In this document: one piece after another, positions 7,396-15,118 of the stretch
Layout: every line of letters starts with the position of its first letter
How positions within the stretch are numbered: position 1 is the stretch's first letter
Origin: JAIPAN01 sp040403555
GTDB taxonomy: Bacteria; Bacteroidota; Bacteroidia; Sphingobacteriales; Sphingobacteriaceae
Assembly (NCBI GenBank): GCA_040403555.1
Contig: JBBAKN010000002.1
Location: 1-64,000, forward strand
Length of the DNA: 64,000 nucleotides
Direction: 5' to 3'
Notes under the pieces: model-generated
Seen by the model: the letters and a program-made list of their open reading frames with translations, nothing else
Database searches by the model: none
What the model was told of the DNA's origin: nothing
Program-made: the position numbers and the translations under genes

Positions 7396-7578
7396 ATGGT
7401 ACCAATTAATCAATGTCTCGAAATCCTTAATGGTAACAAGTCTAAACAACAATACACTCGAAATGATTGTGAATTGATTAGAAGCTTATTGTACGTTTTT
7501 GCTGAAATCGAAATTGGACAATTGTCAAGTGAGTTCTTTGCTAACAATACTATTTTTTCACAATTAAAAGCAGCTTAA
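7396..7578 (+). CDS. Small unknown protein coupled to the recombinase
   Basis: 60 residues (MVPINQCLEILN at the start). Its stop is separated by one nucleotide from the recombinase ATG, so the two are translated from one message. The sequence is helical with a hydrophobic stretch (LIRSLLYVFAEIEIGQL), suited to a small helical bundle. Short genes in this position occur before large serine recombinases of Bacteroidota elements. A role as recombination directionality factor or recombinase partner is possible but untested. No basic DNA-binding surface is obvious. Confidence 0.65.
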   Translation: MVPINQCLEILNGNKSKQQYTRNDCELIRSLLYVFAEIEIGQLSSEFFANNTIFSQLKAA

Positions 7579-7579
7579 C

Positions 7580-9136
7580 ATGAAAATTATCGGTTACTGT
7601 CGCGTTAGTAGCGACGAGCAAGCGGAAGGGTTTAGCCTTTCTGCACAAGAAGAGACAATCATCAAATATGCAAAACAGCATGATCATACGATTGTTAAAA
7701 TATTCAAAGAAGACTACACTGGATTTAAAGATTTCAATCGACCAGAGTGGAATAAAATTGAAGAGTATTGCAAAAAAAATAAAAAAACGAAATTGGTTGA
7801 TGGGATATTAACAGTTAGATGGGATCGATTTTCTCGTAATGAGCCGGAAGCAACTAAGAAGATTTCCGATTTTAAGAAACTTAGACAAATAGAAATTTTT
7901 ACAATTGAAAACTATGCTAATCCAGATTCAGTTGAAGGACCATTTTTAAATTCTTTGCATTTGCACATAGCGCAGATGGAAAGCAAAAGAAACTCAATTC
8001 GCACAATTGATGGAATTAGACAAGGATTACGATCTGGTTATTGGATGCAACAAGCACCTTTTGGATACTTGAATACTAGAGACGAAGAAAACAAATCAAC
8101 TTTAAAAATTGATCCAATTAAAGGGCCAGTAGTTAAAGAGATTTTCGATAAGATGGCAACTGGTATATATAATAGAGAAGAGCTTAGACAACAATATTGT
8201 AAAAAATATAGTGGGCTATCAAAACAAACTTTCTTAGACTTGCTTCGAAAAGAAGTCTATATCGGTAAAATTAAAGTTAAAGAATACAAAGACGAACCAG
8301 AAATTGTAGTTAATGGGAAGCACCCTGCAATTGTAGAAGAAGATATATTTTATACCGTTCAGAAAATTATTGACTGTAAAACACCTAAAATGGTTTTCAA
8401 TCAAGAGAAGGATAATATCTACCCTTTAAAACGATTTTTTCACTGCGAAGAACACGATAGAAGCTTCACAGCTAGCCGTTCAACAGGTAGAATACAGAAG
8501 CATGATTACTATCACTGCAGTATTAGTACATGTAAGAATAGATTTAGACTTGAGGCTTTAGATGATAAAGTAAAAGAACTATTATCTCTGCTAAATGTAA
8601 AGGACGAGATACTGGTTCTGTATAAAAAGGTCTTAGAAGATGTATTCAATACAAAACAATCGCTTTATGTAAATGATACTAAAGAAATTGAAAAGCAAAT
8701 AGATGGCTATAAAGAGAAGATTAATAAAATTGATGAAAAATATCTAAATGATCAAATATCTGACGAGAACTACAACGATTTAAAAACTAAGTTAAAACAA
8801 GAGTTGAAAGAAGCAGAACAAATGTTGTTGAATCACAAATCAGAAAAAATCCCATTCAAGAAGATTGTTGAAAACACAATTCACATCTTACCAGAAATTT
8901 CGAAGTATTATAATGAAGCTGACGGACATACTAAACAAAGAATACTTGGTTCGATGTTTGATGGAAAGATAGTGGTTTCAGAAAAAGAAGTTCGAACCAC
9001 ACCTTGGAAAGAAGCAATTCGCGGTTTATTCAGTCTAGACAAGGATTACAGCGACTTTGAAATAGAAAAAGTCGGCAATAATACCGACTTTTCTAATATG
9101 GCTCCTCAGGCTGGGCTCGAACCAGCGACCCTCTGA
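7580..9136 (+). CDS. Large serine recombinase (integrase) of the element
   Basis: 518 residues. The catalytic domain holds YCRVSSDEQ (residues 6-14, nucleophile S10) and VRWDRFSRNEPEA. A recombinase domain follows (APFGYLNT, then YIGKIKVKEYKDEPEIVVNGKHPAIVEEDIF). A zinc ribbon comes next (FHCEEHDRSF and CSISTCKNRF), then a coiled coil of about residues 370-425. This is the order of large serine integrases. The last 23 or so codons cross the terminator of tRNA-Asn and the tRNA itself, giving the ending MAPQAGLEPATL that is typical of translated tRNA. In the excised circle the tail would differ. Confidence 0.92.
   Translation: MKIIGYCRVSSDEQAEGFSLSAQEETIIKYAKQHDHTIVKIFKEDYTGFKDFNRPEWNKIEEYCKKNKKTKLVDGILTVRWDRFSRNEPEATKKISDFKKLRQIEIFTIENYANPDSVEGPFLNSLHLHIAQMESKRNSIRTIDGIRQGLRSGYWMQQAPFGYLNTRDEENKSTLKIDPIKGPVVKEIFDKMATGIYNREELRQQYCKKYSGLSKQTFLDLLRKEVYIGKIKVKEYKDEPEIVVNGKHPAIVEEDIFYTVQKIIDCKTPKMVFNQEKDNIYPLKRFFHCEEHDRSFTASRSTGRIQKHDYYHCSISTCKNRFRLEALDDKVKELLSLLNVKDEILVLYKKVLEDVFNTKQSLYVNDTKEIEKQIDGYKEKINKIDEKYLNDQISDENYNDLKTKLKQELKEAEQMLLNHKSEKIPFKKIVENTIHILPEISKYYNEADGHTKQRILGSMFDGKIVVSEKEVRTTPWKEAIRGLFSLDKDYSDFEIEKVGNNTDFSNMAPQAGLEPATL
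9067..9092. terminator. Bidirectional terminator of tRNA-Asn, inside the recombinase frame
   Basis: AAAAGTCGG (9067-9075) pairs with CCGACTTTT (9084-9092) in a perfect 9-bp stem with an 8-nt loop, with T-runs on both strands. On the minus strand it begins 7 nt after the tRNA CCA end, so it is most likely the tRNA terminator. On the plus strand the same bases are codons of the recombinase. Confidence 0.7.
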
Positions 9137-9175
9137 TTAACAGTCAGATGCTCTAACCAGCTGAGCTACTGAGGA
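9099..9175 (-). tRNA. tRNA-Asn (anticodon GTT), CCA encoded
   Basis: The acceptor stem TCCTCAG (from 9175) pairs with CTGAGGA (to 9103), with discriminator G at 9102 and CCA at 9101-9099. The D-arm is GCTCAGCTGGTTAGAGC, the anticodon stem TCTGA/TCAGA with loop CTGTTAA (anticodon GTT), and the T-arm contains GGTTCGAGCC. All arms pair, so the gene should be functional. Its 3' end faces the mobile element and is the probable attachment site; its 5' side faces the chromosome. Confidence 0.95.
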
Positions 9176-9204
9176 ATTTAGTTATCTGGTTACACTCTTA
9201 TTAA

Positions 9205-9220
9205 TCCCGCATGTGCGGGA
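9205..9220. repeat. Perfect hairpin TCCCGCATGTGCGGGA
   Basis: A 6-bp perfect stem with a 4-nt loop placed exactly where a tRNA-like fragment (9221-9245) breaks off. It has no T-run and is not a standard terminator. A second, 18-bp perfect palindrome (GAAGGTTTTAAAACCTTC) lies at 9259-9276. Confidence 0.45.
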
Positions 9221-9245
9221 CTCTAACCGGCTGAGCTACTCAGGA
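9221..9245 (-). pseudogene. 5' fragment of a second tRNA-Asn-like gene
   Basis: On the minus strand the segment reads TCCTGAGTAGCTCAGCCGG and so on, that is the 5' acceptor strand and D-arm of a tRNA. Including 4 nt of upstream flank, 27 of 29 bases match the intact tRNA-Asn 70 nt away. The anticodon arm and everything after it are missing. It may be a decayed tandem copy or the scar of an earlier integration. Confidence 0.65.
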
Positions 9246-9352
9246 ATTTCCGGTTATTGAAGGTTTTAAAACCTTCGTCCCAAACGGGATTGCAATATTC
9301 GGGATTTTAAATTATTTATACAATATTTGCACGTAAAAAAATTCAAAAAAAT

Positions 9353-10267
9353 ATGAGTCTTGTAGTTACCGGCACTGTTGCCTTTGATGCCATTGAAACA
9401 CCTTTCGGAAAAACAGACAAAATTGTAGGCGGAGCAGCCACCTACGCCTGTTTAGCCGCCTCTTACTTTTACAAAAATGTAAAAATGGTGGGCGTGGTTG
9501 GCGATGATTTTCCCAAAGAAGATATCCAATCTTTCGAAGACCATGGCATTAGCACCGAAGGCTTGCAGGTAAAAGACGGCGAAAAATCGTTTTTTTGGTC
9601 GGGCAAATACCACAACGACATGAATAGTCGCGATACCCTAGCCACCGATTTAAACGTGCTAGCCGATTTCGATCCTATTTTACCCGAAAGCTACCAAGAT
9701 TGCGAATTTTTACTACTCGGCAACCTCAGTCCGCAAGTACAACAAACCACCATAAAACGCCTCAAAAACCGCCCAAAATTAATAGTGCTAGACACCATGA
9801 ACTTTTGGATGGACATTGCCTTGGATGAACTATTGGCTACCCTAAAGCTAGTAGATGTGTTGACTATTAACGATGCCGAAGCCCGCCAGCTTTCTGGCGA
9901 ATATTCTTTGGTAAAAGCCGCCGAAAAAATATTACAAATGGGCCCAACGTATCTCATTATTAAAAAAGGAGAACATGGCGCTTTGTTATTCCACGGAAAC
10001 CAAATATTCTCGGCCCCTGCCCTACCGCTAGCCGAAGTTTTTGACCCCACCGGAGCCGGAGACACTTTTGCCGGTGGTTTTATTGGCTATTTAGCCCAAG
10101 TAGACACCATCAATTTCAACAACATGAAAAATGCCATCATTTATGGTTCGGCCTTGGCCTCTTTTTGTGTAGAAAAATTTGGAACAGAGCGCATTAAAAA
10201 CTTAAGCGAAGCAGAAATTAGTGCCCGAGTGAAAGAATTTGTAAGCCTAACTAGCTTTACTATTTAA
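9353..10267 (+). CDS. PfkB-family sugar/nucleoside kinase
   Basis: 304 residues, the usual length for ribokinase-like PfkB kinases. The N-terminal substrate side has KIVGGAATYACLAAS and VGVVGDDFPKEDI; the C-terminal signature DPTGAGDTFAGGF at about residue 230 carries the anion hole and catalytic Asp. In related Bacteroidota the annotation is often sugar kinase; the substrate (ribose, adenosine, fructose-type sugar) cannot be decided. AATATTTG before the ATG is one mismatch from the -7 consensus. It is the first core gene right of the mobile element, and its end overlaps the convergent cytochrome b5 gene by 8 nt. Confidence 0.88.
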   Translation: MSLVVTGTVAFDAIETPFGKTDKIVGGAATYACLAASYFYKNVKMVGVVGDDFPKEDIQSFEDHGISTEGLQVKDGEKSFFWSGKYHNDMNSRDTLATDLNVLADFDPILPESYQDCEFLLLGNLSPQVQQTTIKRLKNRPKLIVLDTMNFWMDIALDELLATLKLVDVLTINDAEARQLSGEYSLVKAAEKILQMGPTYLIIKKGEHGALLFHGNQIFSAPALPLAEVFDPTGAGDTFAGGFIGYLAQVDTINFNNMKNAIIYGSALASFCVEKFGTERIKNLSEAEISARVKEFVSLTSFTI

Positions 10268-10496
10268 GCAAACCTATCACACTAAACTTCTCAAATACCT
10301 GCTGACTGTGCGGAGCATCTTTTAACTCATCGGTTAAATCTTGCCCGGCCCAATGCTCGTAATGTTTCCCTTTGCGCCAAAGTTTACTGGCACTTACATC
10401 GTAAATTCGGCCTTCAAACGCTACCCAAATTTGGGGCTTATCTTGGCCATTGCGTAGCGCTAGCTGGCTTTTGGTATAGCTTGGGAGCACACTCAT
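10260..10496 (-). CDS. Cytochrome b5-like heme-binding domain protein
   Basis: 78 residues covering a single b5 fold. IWVAFEGRIYDVSAS is the N-terminal beta core, and GKHYEHWAGQDLTDEL with DAPHSQQVFEKF carries the histidines that can serve as heme ligands in this small soluble subfamily. There is no signal peptide or anchor. Its ATG overlaps the TGA of the lycopene cyclase gene (ATGA), so it is the last gene of the carotenoid operon. It could deliver electrons to the di-iron oxygenases CrtZ or CrtW; that is inference from context. Confidence 0.82.
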   Translation of the reverse strand: MSVLPSYTKSQLALRNGQDKPQIWVAFEGRIYDVSASKLWRKGKHYEHWAGQDLTDELKDAPHSQQVFEKFSVIGLLK

Positions 10497-11164
10497 GCGG
10501 CACGTTTTTTAAAAATTTCGTAAAAAATAGTGGTTAAGAGCAAGAGTGCTAAAGAATAAAAATGATCTTCGAAAGGGATGGTACCCACCCGAAAGCCACA
10601 ATTTTCGGCATCGTTGTAAAGCACCACAGGCAAACTGGTAAGCAAGCCATTTACCAAATAAAAGGGTACTAAGGATATAAAATAAGCCAAGTAAAACCGA
10701 CCGAGCCATTTGGGTTGAAGCCACAACAAGCCTAAACTCAACAAAAAACACAAGCTAAAGGTTACTACCGTATATAAGGCATTGCCGTATAAAACATGCA
10801 TCACTATGCTTAAACAGAAAAGCAGAAAGGTAATGAATTTGGCAAATGGGGCCATAAAATCGGTTTTAACGTAGTAGTTTAAACACTCGTAAATAAATAA
10901 ACAAGCAAAGGGAACCGTTAAAAAGAATAAAATCTCTTCTAAGGGTAAACCCTGAAAACCAATACCCAATACATAGGTTGGATTAAATGACCAAACACCG
11001 TATTTGGTAAAAACTACATCCCAAAGCAAAAAAACTACCCCACTTAGGGCAATTGCCGGAAATAAAAAACGCCAATATTGCACAAAACGCACCTTCTTAT
11101 CAAACGATAGGGCAATGGGGAATAAAATGGTGAGGAAATTGAGAAGTAAATAGGTTCCTTGCAT
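10493..11164 (-). CDS. crtY: Lycopene cyclase, CrtYcd type (membrane)
   Basis: 223 residues with about seven hydrophobic helices, matching the fused form of the heterodimeric (CrtYc/CrtYd) cyclase family and not the flavoprotein CrtY. The family signature PLEEILFFLTVPFACLFIYE lies in the middle, with two glutamates thought to act in proton-driven ring closure. It converts lycopene to beta-carotene in the inner membrane. It is placed between an unknown secreted protein (9-nt gap upstream) and the cytochrome b5 gene (4-nt overlap downstream). CrtYcd proteins are the usual cyclases in carotenoid-forming Bacteroidota. Confidence 0.9.
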   Translation of the reverse strand: MQGTYLLLNFLTILFPIALSFDKKVRFVQYWRFLFPAIALSGVVFLLWDVVFTKYGVWSFNPTYVLGIGFQGLPLEEILFFLTVPFACLFIYECLNYYVKTDFMAPFAKFITFLLFCLSIVMHVLYGNALYTVVTFSLCFLLSLGLLWLQPKWLGRFYLAYFISLVPFYLVNGLLTSLPVVLYNDAENCGFRVGTIPFEDHFYSLALLLLTTIFYEIFKKRAA

Positions 11165-11173
11165 CGCTGTAAC

Positions 11174-11707
11174 TTAAGCAAATTTCTTAAAAAGCTGTTT
11201 TTCAGCCTCGGTACAACGCTTACTATCTAGCATAAACTGGGCAATACTTTTTACGAATATCGCATCGGCAGTACCGAAATTCTGCGTATCATAAAGTTTT
11301 ACAAGTACCTGCCTATCTTCGGCCAACTGCTTACTATAGCCTAAAAATGATGGAGTATAGTGTTGAATAGAAAACCGCATGAACCGAATTTCTAGATTCA
11401 TTGGAGCACCTGCTACGGCCTTATTCATGTTTTTACTGGCCAGTTGCAGGTATTTTAATTTTGAATAGGGATTCCAATGGTGCTTAGATTTCAAAGCCTG
11501 CAAGGTGGCTACATAAGCCATTATTAATGGGTTTTTATCCAAAAAAGGACTTAGTTTTTGCAATAAAGAATCTGTTAACCTTGCGTTATTAACCGCTTGT
11601 ACTATGGATTTGCGTAAGCCCGCATACTCTATGCTGGTAAGAGGTTGTGCATGCACTTGACCCATTAAACAAAACAAAAACGCAATAAAAAATAGCAGTT
11701 TTTTCAT
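11174..11707 (-). CDS. Secreted unknown protein in the carotenoid operon
   Basis: 177 residues with a clear signal peptide (MKKLLFFIAFLFCLMGQVHA, cleavage before QPL). The mature part is helical, with repeats of the kind seen in TPR-like solenoids (PLIMAYVATLQALKSKHHWN, then KYLQLASKNMNKAVAGAPMN). It shares one base with the stop of crtB (TAATG) and stands 9 nt before the cyclase gene, so it is made with the pigment enzymes. Its job in the periplasm is unknown. Sensing, carotenoid delivery to the outer membrane or a chance passenger are all possible. Confidence 0.75.
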   Translation of the reverse strand: MKKLLFFIAFLFCLMGQVHAQPLTSIEYAGLRKSIVQAVNNARLTDSLLQKLSPFLDKNPLIMAYVATLQALKSKHHWNPYSKLKYLQLASKNMNKAVAGAPMNLEIRFMRFSIQHYTPSFLGYSKQLAEDRQVLVKLYDTQNFGTADAIFVKSIAQFMLDSKRCTEAEKQLFKKFA

Positions 11708-12543
11708 TAGAGCGTATTAAATTTCACTTTTACTAGCGATTGCGCCATTAACCATATCTTTTTCGCATCGCTTACCCGAATGCGGGTAGTACGCAATACG
11801 GAGGCTGGTGTTTGTTTAATTTTTTCGAAGAGTTGGGTGTAATACACATAAGCCAAATACACTCCTTTTTTACAACCCTCGGGTAGATTTTTAATCCCTT
11901 CCAAACCATCTGCAAATTCTTGGGCTATATCTTGCTCAATGGCTTGTTTCTCCACCTCCGAAAACGCTTCGAAGCGCACATCTGGAAAATACACCCGACC
12001 ACGTTCTTCGAAATCGGAGGCAATATCTCGTAAGAAATTAATTTTTTGGAAAGCTGAGCCTAGACGTTTGGCAAAAGGAGCCAATACATCAAAATCTGCA
12101 CGATTTTCGGCACAAAATACACGCAAACACATCAGGCCAATTACCTCAGCCGAGCCATAAATATAGGTTTCGTATTCTTGCTGAGTAAATTTCGTTTTGT
12201 ACAAATCCATCTCCATAGAATCGAAAAAGGCGGTAATAAACGCATGTTCTATTTGGTAGTGGTTTACCACCCATTGAAAGCTCTGCAGCACTGGGTTTAA
12301 GCTAATCCCCTCTTCAATGGCTTGAAAAGTATCTGCATTAAATCGAGTAATAAGTGTTTGCTTATCGTATTCATGAAAGGTATCTACAATTTCGTCGGCA
12401 TAACGTACAAAACCATAAATGGCATAAATAGGCTCATGCAAAGCTTTATCAAAAGCTTTAATACCCATACTAAAAGAGGTACTGTAGGCATTAGTTATAA
12501 GCTTGCTGCAAGCTAAGGAGGTCTCGTTGTAAAAATTCATCAT
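11707..12543 (-). CDS. crtB: Phytoene synthase
   Basis: 278 residues from the ATG at 12543; a TTG four codons upstream is inside the promoter region. It joins two geranylgeranyl diphosphate molecules to phytoene. Two aspartate-rich diphosphate/Mg sites are visible: YADEIVDTF near residue 50 and NFLRDIASDFEERGRVYFP near residue 165. It starts the four-gene operon crtB - secreted protein - lycopene cyclase - cytochrome b5, divergent from crtI, and shares a 75-bp regulatory gap with it. Confidence 0.95.
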   Translation of the reverse strand: MMNFYNETSLACSKLITNAYSTSFSMGIKAFDKALHEPIYAIYGFVRYADEIVDTFHEYDKQTLITRFNADTFQAIEEGISLNPVLQSFQWVVNHYQIEHAFITAFFDSMEMDLYKTKFTQQEYETYIYGSAEVIGLMCLRVFCAENRADFDVLAPFAKRLGSAFQKINFLRDIASDFEERGRVYFPDVRFEAFSEVEKQAIEQDIAQEFADGLEGIKNLPEGCKKGVYLAYVYYTQLFEKIKQTPASVLRTTRIRVSDAKKIWLMAQSLVKVKFNTL

Positions 12544-12552
12544 CTTAATGTT

Positions 12553-12560
12553 CAAATCTA
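12553..12560 (-). promoter_or_regulatory. crtB promoter -7 element (TAGATTTG)
   Basis: The minus strand reads TAGATTTG, a full match to TAnnTTTG, with 9 nt to the crtB ATG. The transcript would have a leader of only a few bases. Confidence 0.55.
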
Positions 12561-12604
12561 CTAAAAAACGTAACTAATTTTTAGGGCATTCCCGCAAATC
12601 AACT

Positions 12605-12612
12605 TACCTTTA
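12605..12612 (+). promoter_or_regulatory. crtI promoter -7 element (TACCTTTA)
   Basis: TACCTTTA matches TAnnTTTG except the last base and lies 6 nt before the crtI ATG, so the transcript would be almost leaderless. It faces away from the crtB promoter. Confidence 0.4.
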
Positions 12613-12618
12613 CCATTC

Positions 12619-14103
12619 ATGAAAAACACTCGAATTGCTATTATTGGTTCCGGATTTTCTGGTTTGGCTAGCGCTGCGCTTTTAGCACAAAAAGGCTATG
12701 ATGTGAGCATTTACGAAAAAAATGACCAAGCCGGTGGCCGTGCTCGTGTTTGGAAGAAAGATGGTTTCACCTTTGATATGGGACCAAGTTGGTATTGGAT
12801 GCCGGATGTATTTGAGAATTATTTTGCGCTTTTTGGTAAAAAAGTAAGTGATTTTTATGAACTCAAACGCCTAGATCCAGGCTATCGGGTATACTTTGGT
12901 AAAAATGATATTTTAGATATTCCGGCCAATATGGAAGCGCTAGAAGCTAGTTTTGAAGCCTTAGAACCCGGAAGTACAGCACATTTACGCCACTTTTTAG
13001 CACAAGCCGCCTACAAATACCAAGTGGGTATGGGCGAATATGTTTTTCGTCCCTCTCTATCCATTACCGAATTTATAGATTGGCGATTGATTAGAGAAAG
13101 TATTGGTTTGCAAATGTTTAGTAGCATGAGCAGCCATGTACGCAAACACTTTAAGCACCCAAAAATTAGAAAAGTATTGGAGTTCCCGGTACTCTTTTTG
13201 GGTGCCACTCCGCAAAATACACCTGCCATGTACAGCATGATGAATTATGCCGATTTGGTAATGGGCACCTGGTACCCGCAAAATGGCATGAACGAAATTA
13301 TTAAAGCCATGGTTCAGGTAGCAGAAGAGGCTGGCGTAAAAATTCATCTAAATACAGAAGTAAAACACATAAAAACCGAAAATAAGCAAGCCCTTGGTGT
13401 AGAAACCAATCAGGGATTTTTTGAAGCCGATGCCGTAGTTGCTGCCGCCGATTACCAACACGTAGATCAATTGCTAACCGATAAAAAATTAAGGAATTAT
13501 TCCGAAAAATATTGGGAGTCAAGAACCATGTCGCCCTCTAGCCTATTATTTTATGTAGGACTTACTAAAAAAATTAAGGATGTAGAGCATCATAATTTGT
13601 TTTTCGACGAAGATTTTGAGTTGCATGCCAAAGAAATTTATAGCGACCCGAAATGGCCTAGCAAACCCTTATTTTATGCTTCCTGTCCGTCTAAAACTGA
13701 TGCTACGGTTGCCCCAGAGGGAAAAGAAAACTTATTTTTCTTGATGCCATTGGCCCCCGGCCTAACGGATAGCGAAGAACTAAGAGAAAAATATTTCGAT
13801 GTAATGGTAGCCCGCTTTGAACAAGTTACCGGCCAAACCATTAAAGAACATATTTGCCTAAAACGCAGCTATGCCATGAACGATTTTGAAAGCGATTACC
13901 ATTCGTTTAAGGGCAATGCCTATGGCTTAGCGAATACCTTGTCACAAACTGCTTTCTTTAAACCGAGCATGCGTTCTAAGAAAATAAAGAATTTGTTTTT
14001 TACGGGGCAATTAACGGTTCCGGGGCCCGGCGTACCGCCGTCTATTATTTCTGGACAGGTAGTAAGCACCTTGGTAGATAAACACCTGCAGAAGGCTAAA
14101 TAA
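12619..14103 (+). CDS. crtI: Phytoene desaturase
   Basis: 494 residues, the standard CrtI length. The N-terminal FAD-binding motif is IIGSGFSGLASAALLA followed by the acidic IYEKNDQAGGRARVW, and the C-terminal dinucleotide signature (NLFFTGQLTVPGPGVPPSI) is complete. The enzyme introduces the double bonds that turn phytoene into lycopene at the membrane. It is divergent from the crtB operon. Its 3' end overlaps the convergent murB by 8 nt. Confidence 0.95.
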   Translation: MKNTRIAIIGSGFSGLASAALLAQKGYDVSIYEKNDQAGGRARVWKKDGFTFDMGPSWYWMPDVFENYFALFGKKVSDFYELKRLDPGYRVYFGKNDILDIPANMEALEASFEALEPGSTAHLRHFLAQAAYKYQVGMGEYVFRPSLSITEFIDWRLIRESIGLQMFSSMSSHVRKHFKHPKIRKVLEFPVLFLGATPQNTPAMYSMMNYADLVMGTWYPQNGMNEIIKAMVQVAEEAGVKIHLNTEVKHIKTENKQALGVETNQGFFEADAVVAAADYQHVDQLLTDKKLRNYSEKYWESRTMSPSSLLFYVGLTKKIKDVEHHNLFFDEDFELHAKEIYSDPKWPSKPLFYASCPSKTDATVAPEGKENLFFLMPLAPGLTDSEELREKYFDVMVARFEQVTGQTIKEHICLKRSYAMNDFESDYHSFKGNAYGLANTLSQTAFFKPSMRSKKIKNLFFTGQLTVPGPGVPPSIISGQVVSTLVDKHLQKAK

Positions 14104-15109
14104 CGTTCACTTCTCGTTCTAAGCGAAGGCAAAAACGTTCGAAAACGCTGGCTATAATTTGCTCCGAAAAAGCAAATACTTCCGAACCACTAGCACCGCC
14201 ATGGTTTACCACTACCAAAGCTTGATTTTTCCACGTACCGGTATGACCTACCACTTTGCCTTTCCATCCGCATTGTTCAATAAGCCAGCCAGCGGCTAGT
14301 TTTACTTGCCCATTGGCAGCGGGGTAATGCACCGCCTCAGGAAAAGAAGCCTGTACTTTTTCGAATTGAGCAGCCGAAATAATGGGGTTTTTAAAGAAAC
14401 TACCGGCATTGCCAATGGTACTCGGGTCGGGTAATTTACTTACTCGAATAGCCGAAACCACTTCCGAAACATCTTTAATGGTAGGTTTATTTATGCCTCT
14501 ATGTTTCAATTCTTCTTGTATGGCCCCATAACTGGTGCGAATGGTAGGCACCAAACTCAAGCGAAAAGAAACTTCGGTAACTATATATTGATCTTTACGT
14601 GCTAGTTTAAAAATACTTTCACGGTACGAAAAGCCACAATCGGCTTTGGTAAAGGTTTTAAAATTACCCGTAGCCAATTCAAAAACTCGGCACGACTCAA
14701 AAATAGTGTCTAGTTCTACGCCGTAGGCACCAATATTTTGCACAGGCGATGCGCCTACCGTACCTGGAATTAAACTTAAATTTTCCATGCCGGCAAAGCC
14801 TTTGTTTACTGCATACTGCACCAGGTGGTTCCATACTTCGCCGGCGGCAGCTTTCAGTACTACCGAATTACCTTCTATACGTTCACTAATTCCTTTATTG
14901 GCTATCCAAATTACCAAACCATTAAAATCTTGGGTAAAGAGCATATTGCTACCACCGCCCAAAACTAATTTAGCTAGGGGCTTTACCCACTCTTGAGCAA
15001 ATAAGTCAACCAAATCGGATTCCTGCTCAATGGCTACAAACCAACGTGCTTGGGCAGCAACACCAAAGGTGTTATGCGATTTTAAGGAATAGTTTTCTTG
15101 AATGTGCAC
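14096..15109 (-). CDS. murB: UDP-N-acetylenolpyruvoylglucosamine reductase
   Basis: 337 residues of the type I (E. coli-like) MurB length. FAD-domain motifs are seen: SHNTFGVAA at the N-terminus, LVLGGGSNMLF, then LIPGTVGASPVQNIGAYGVE. The catalytic serine region is NAGSFFKNPII in the C-terminal domain. It makes UDP-MurNAc for cell wall synthesis in the cytoplasm. It stands 9 nt after crtZ and is probably the third gene of an lpdA-crtZ-murB unit, an unusual mix of respiration, pigment and cell wall genes. Confidence 0.95.
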   Translation of the reverse strand: MHIQENYSLKSHNTFGVAAQARWFVAIEQESDLVDLFAQEWVKPLAKLVLGGGSNMLFTQDFNGLVIWIANKGISERIEGNSVVLKAAAGEVWNHLVQYAVNKGFAGMENLSLIPGTVGASPVQNIGAYGVELDTIFESCRVFELATGNFKTFTKADCGFSYRESIFKLARKDQYIVTEVSFRLSLVPTIRTSYGAIQEELKHRGINKPTIKDVSEVVSAIRVSKLPDPSTIGNAGSFFKNPIISAAQFEKVQASFPEAVHYPAANGQVKLAAGWLIEQCGWKGKVVGHTGTWKNQALVVVNHGGASGSEVFAFSEQIIASVFERFCLRLEREVNVI

Positions 15110-15118
15110 TAGGTAAAG

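Larger units (their letters stand above)
1..9098. mobile_element. Integrated element (serine recombinase type) next to tRNA-Asn, left end not seen
   Basis: The stretch is clearly richer in A+T than the chromosome to its right and holds only accessory genes: two serine recombinases, a type II restriction-modification pair, a BT4734-type primase-like protein and small unknown proteins. It stops at the 3' end of a tRNA-Asn gene, a common integration target, with the large serine recombinase adjacent, as is usual for an integrase and its attachment site. No direct repeat of the tRNA 3' end was found on the left, so that end lies outside the window or has decayed. It may be a composite of more than one insertion, since a second recombinase lies at 214-885. 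Confidence 0.65.
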
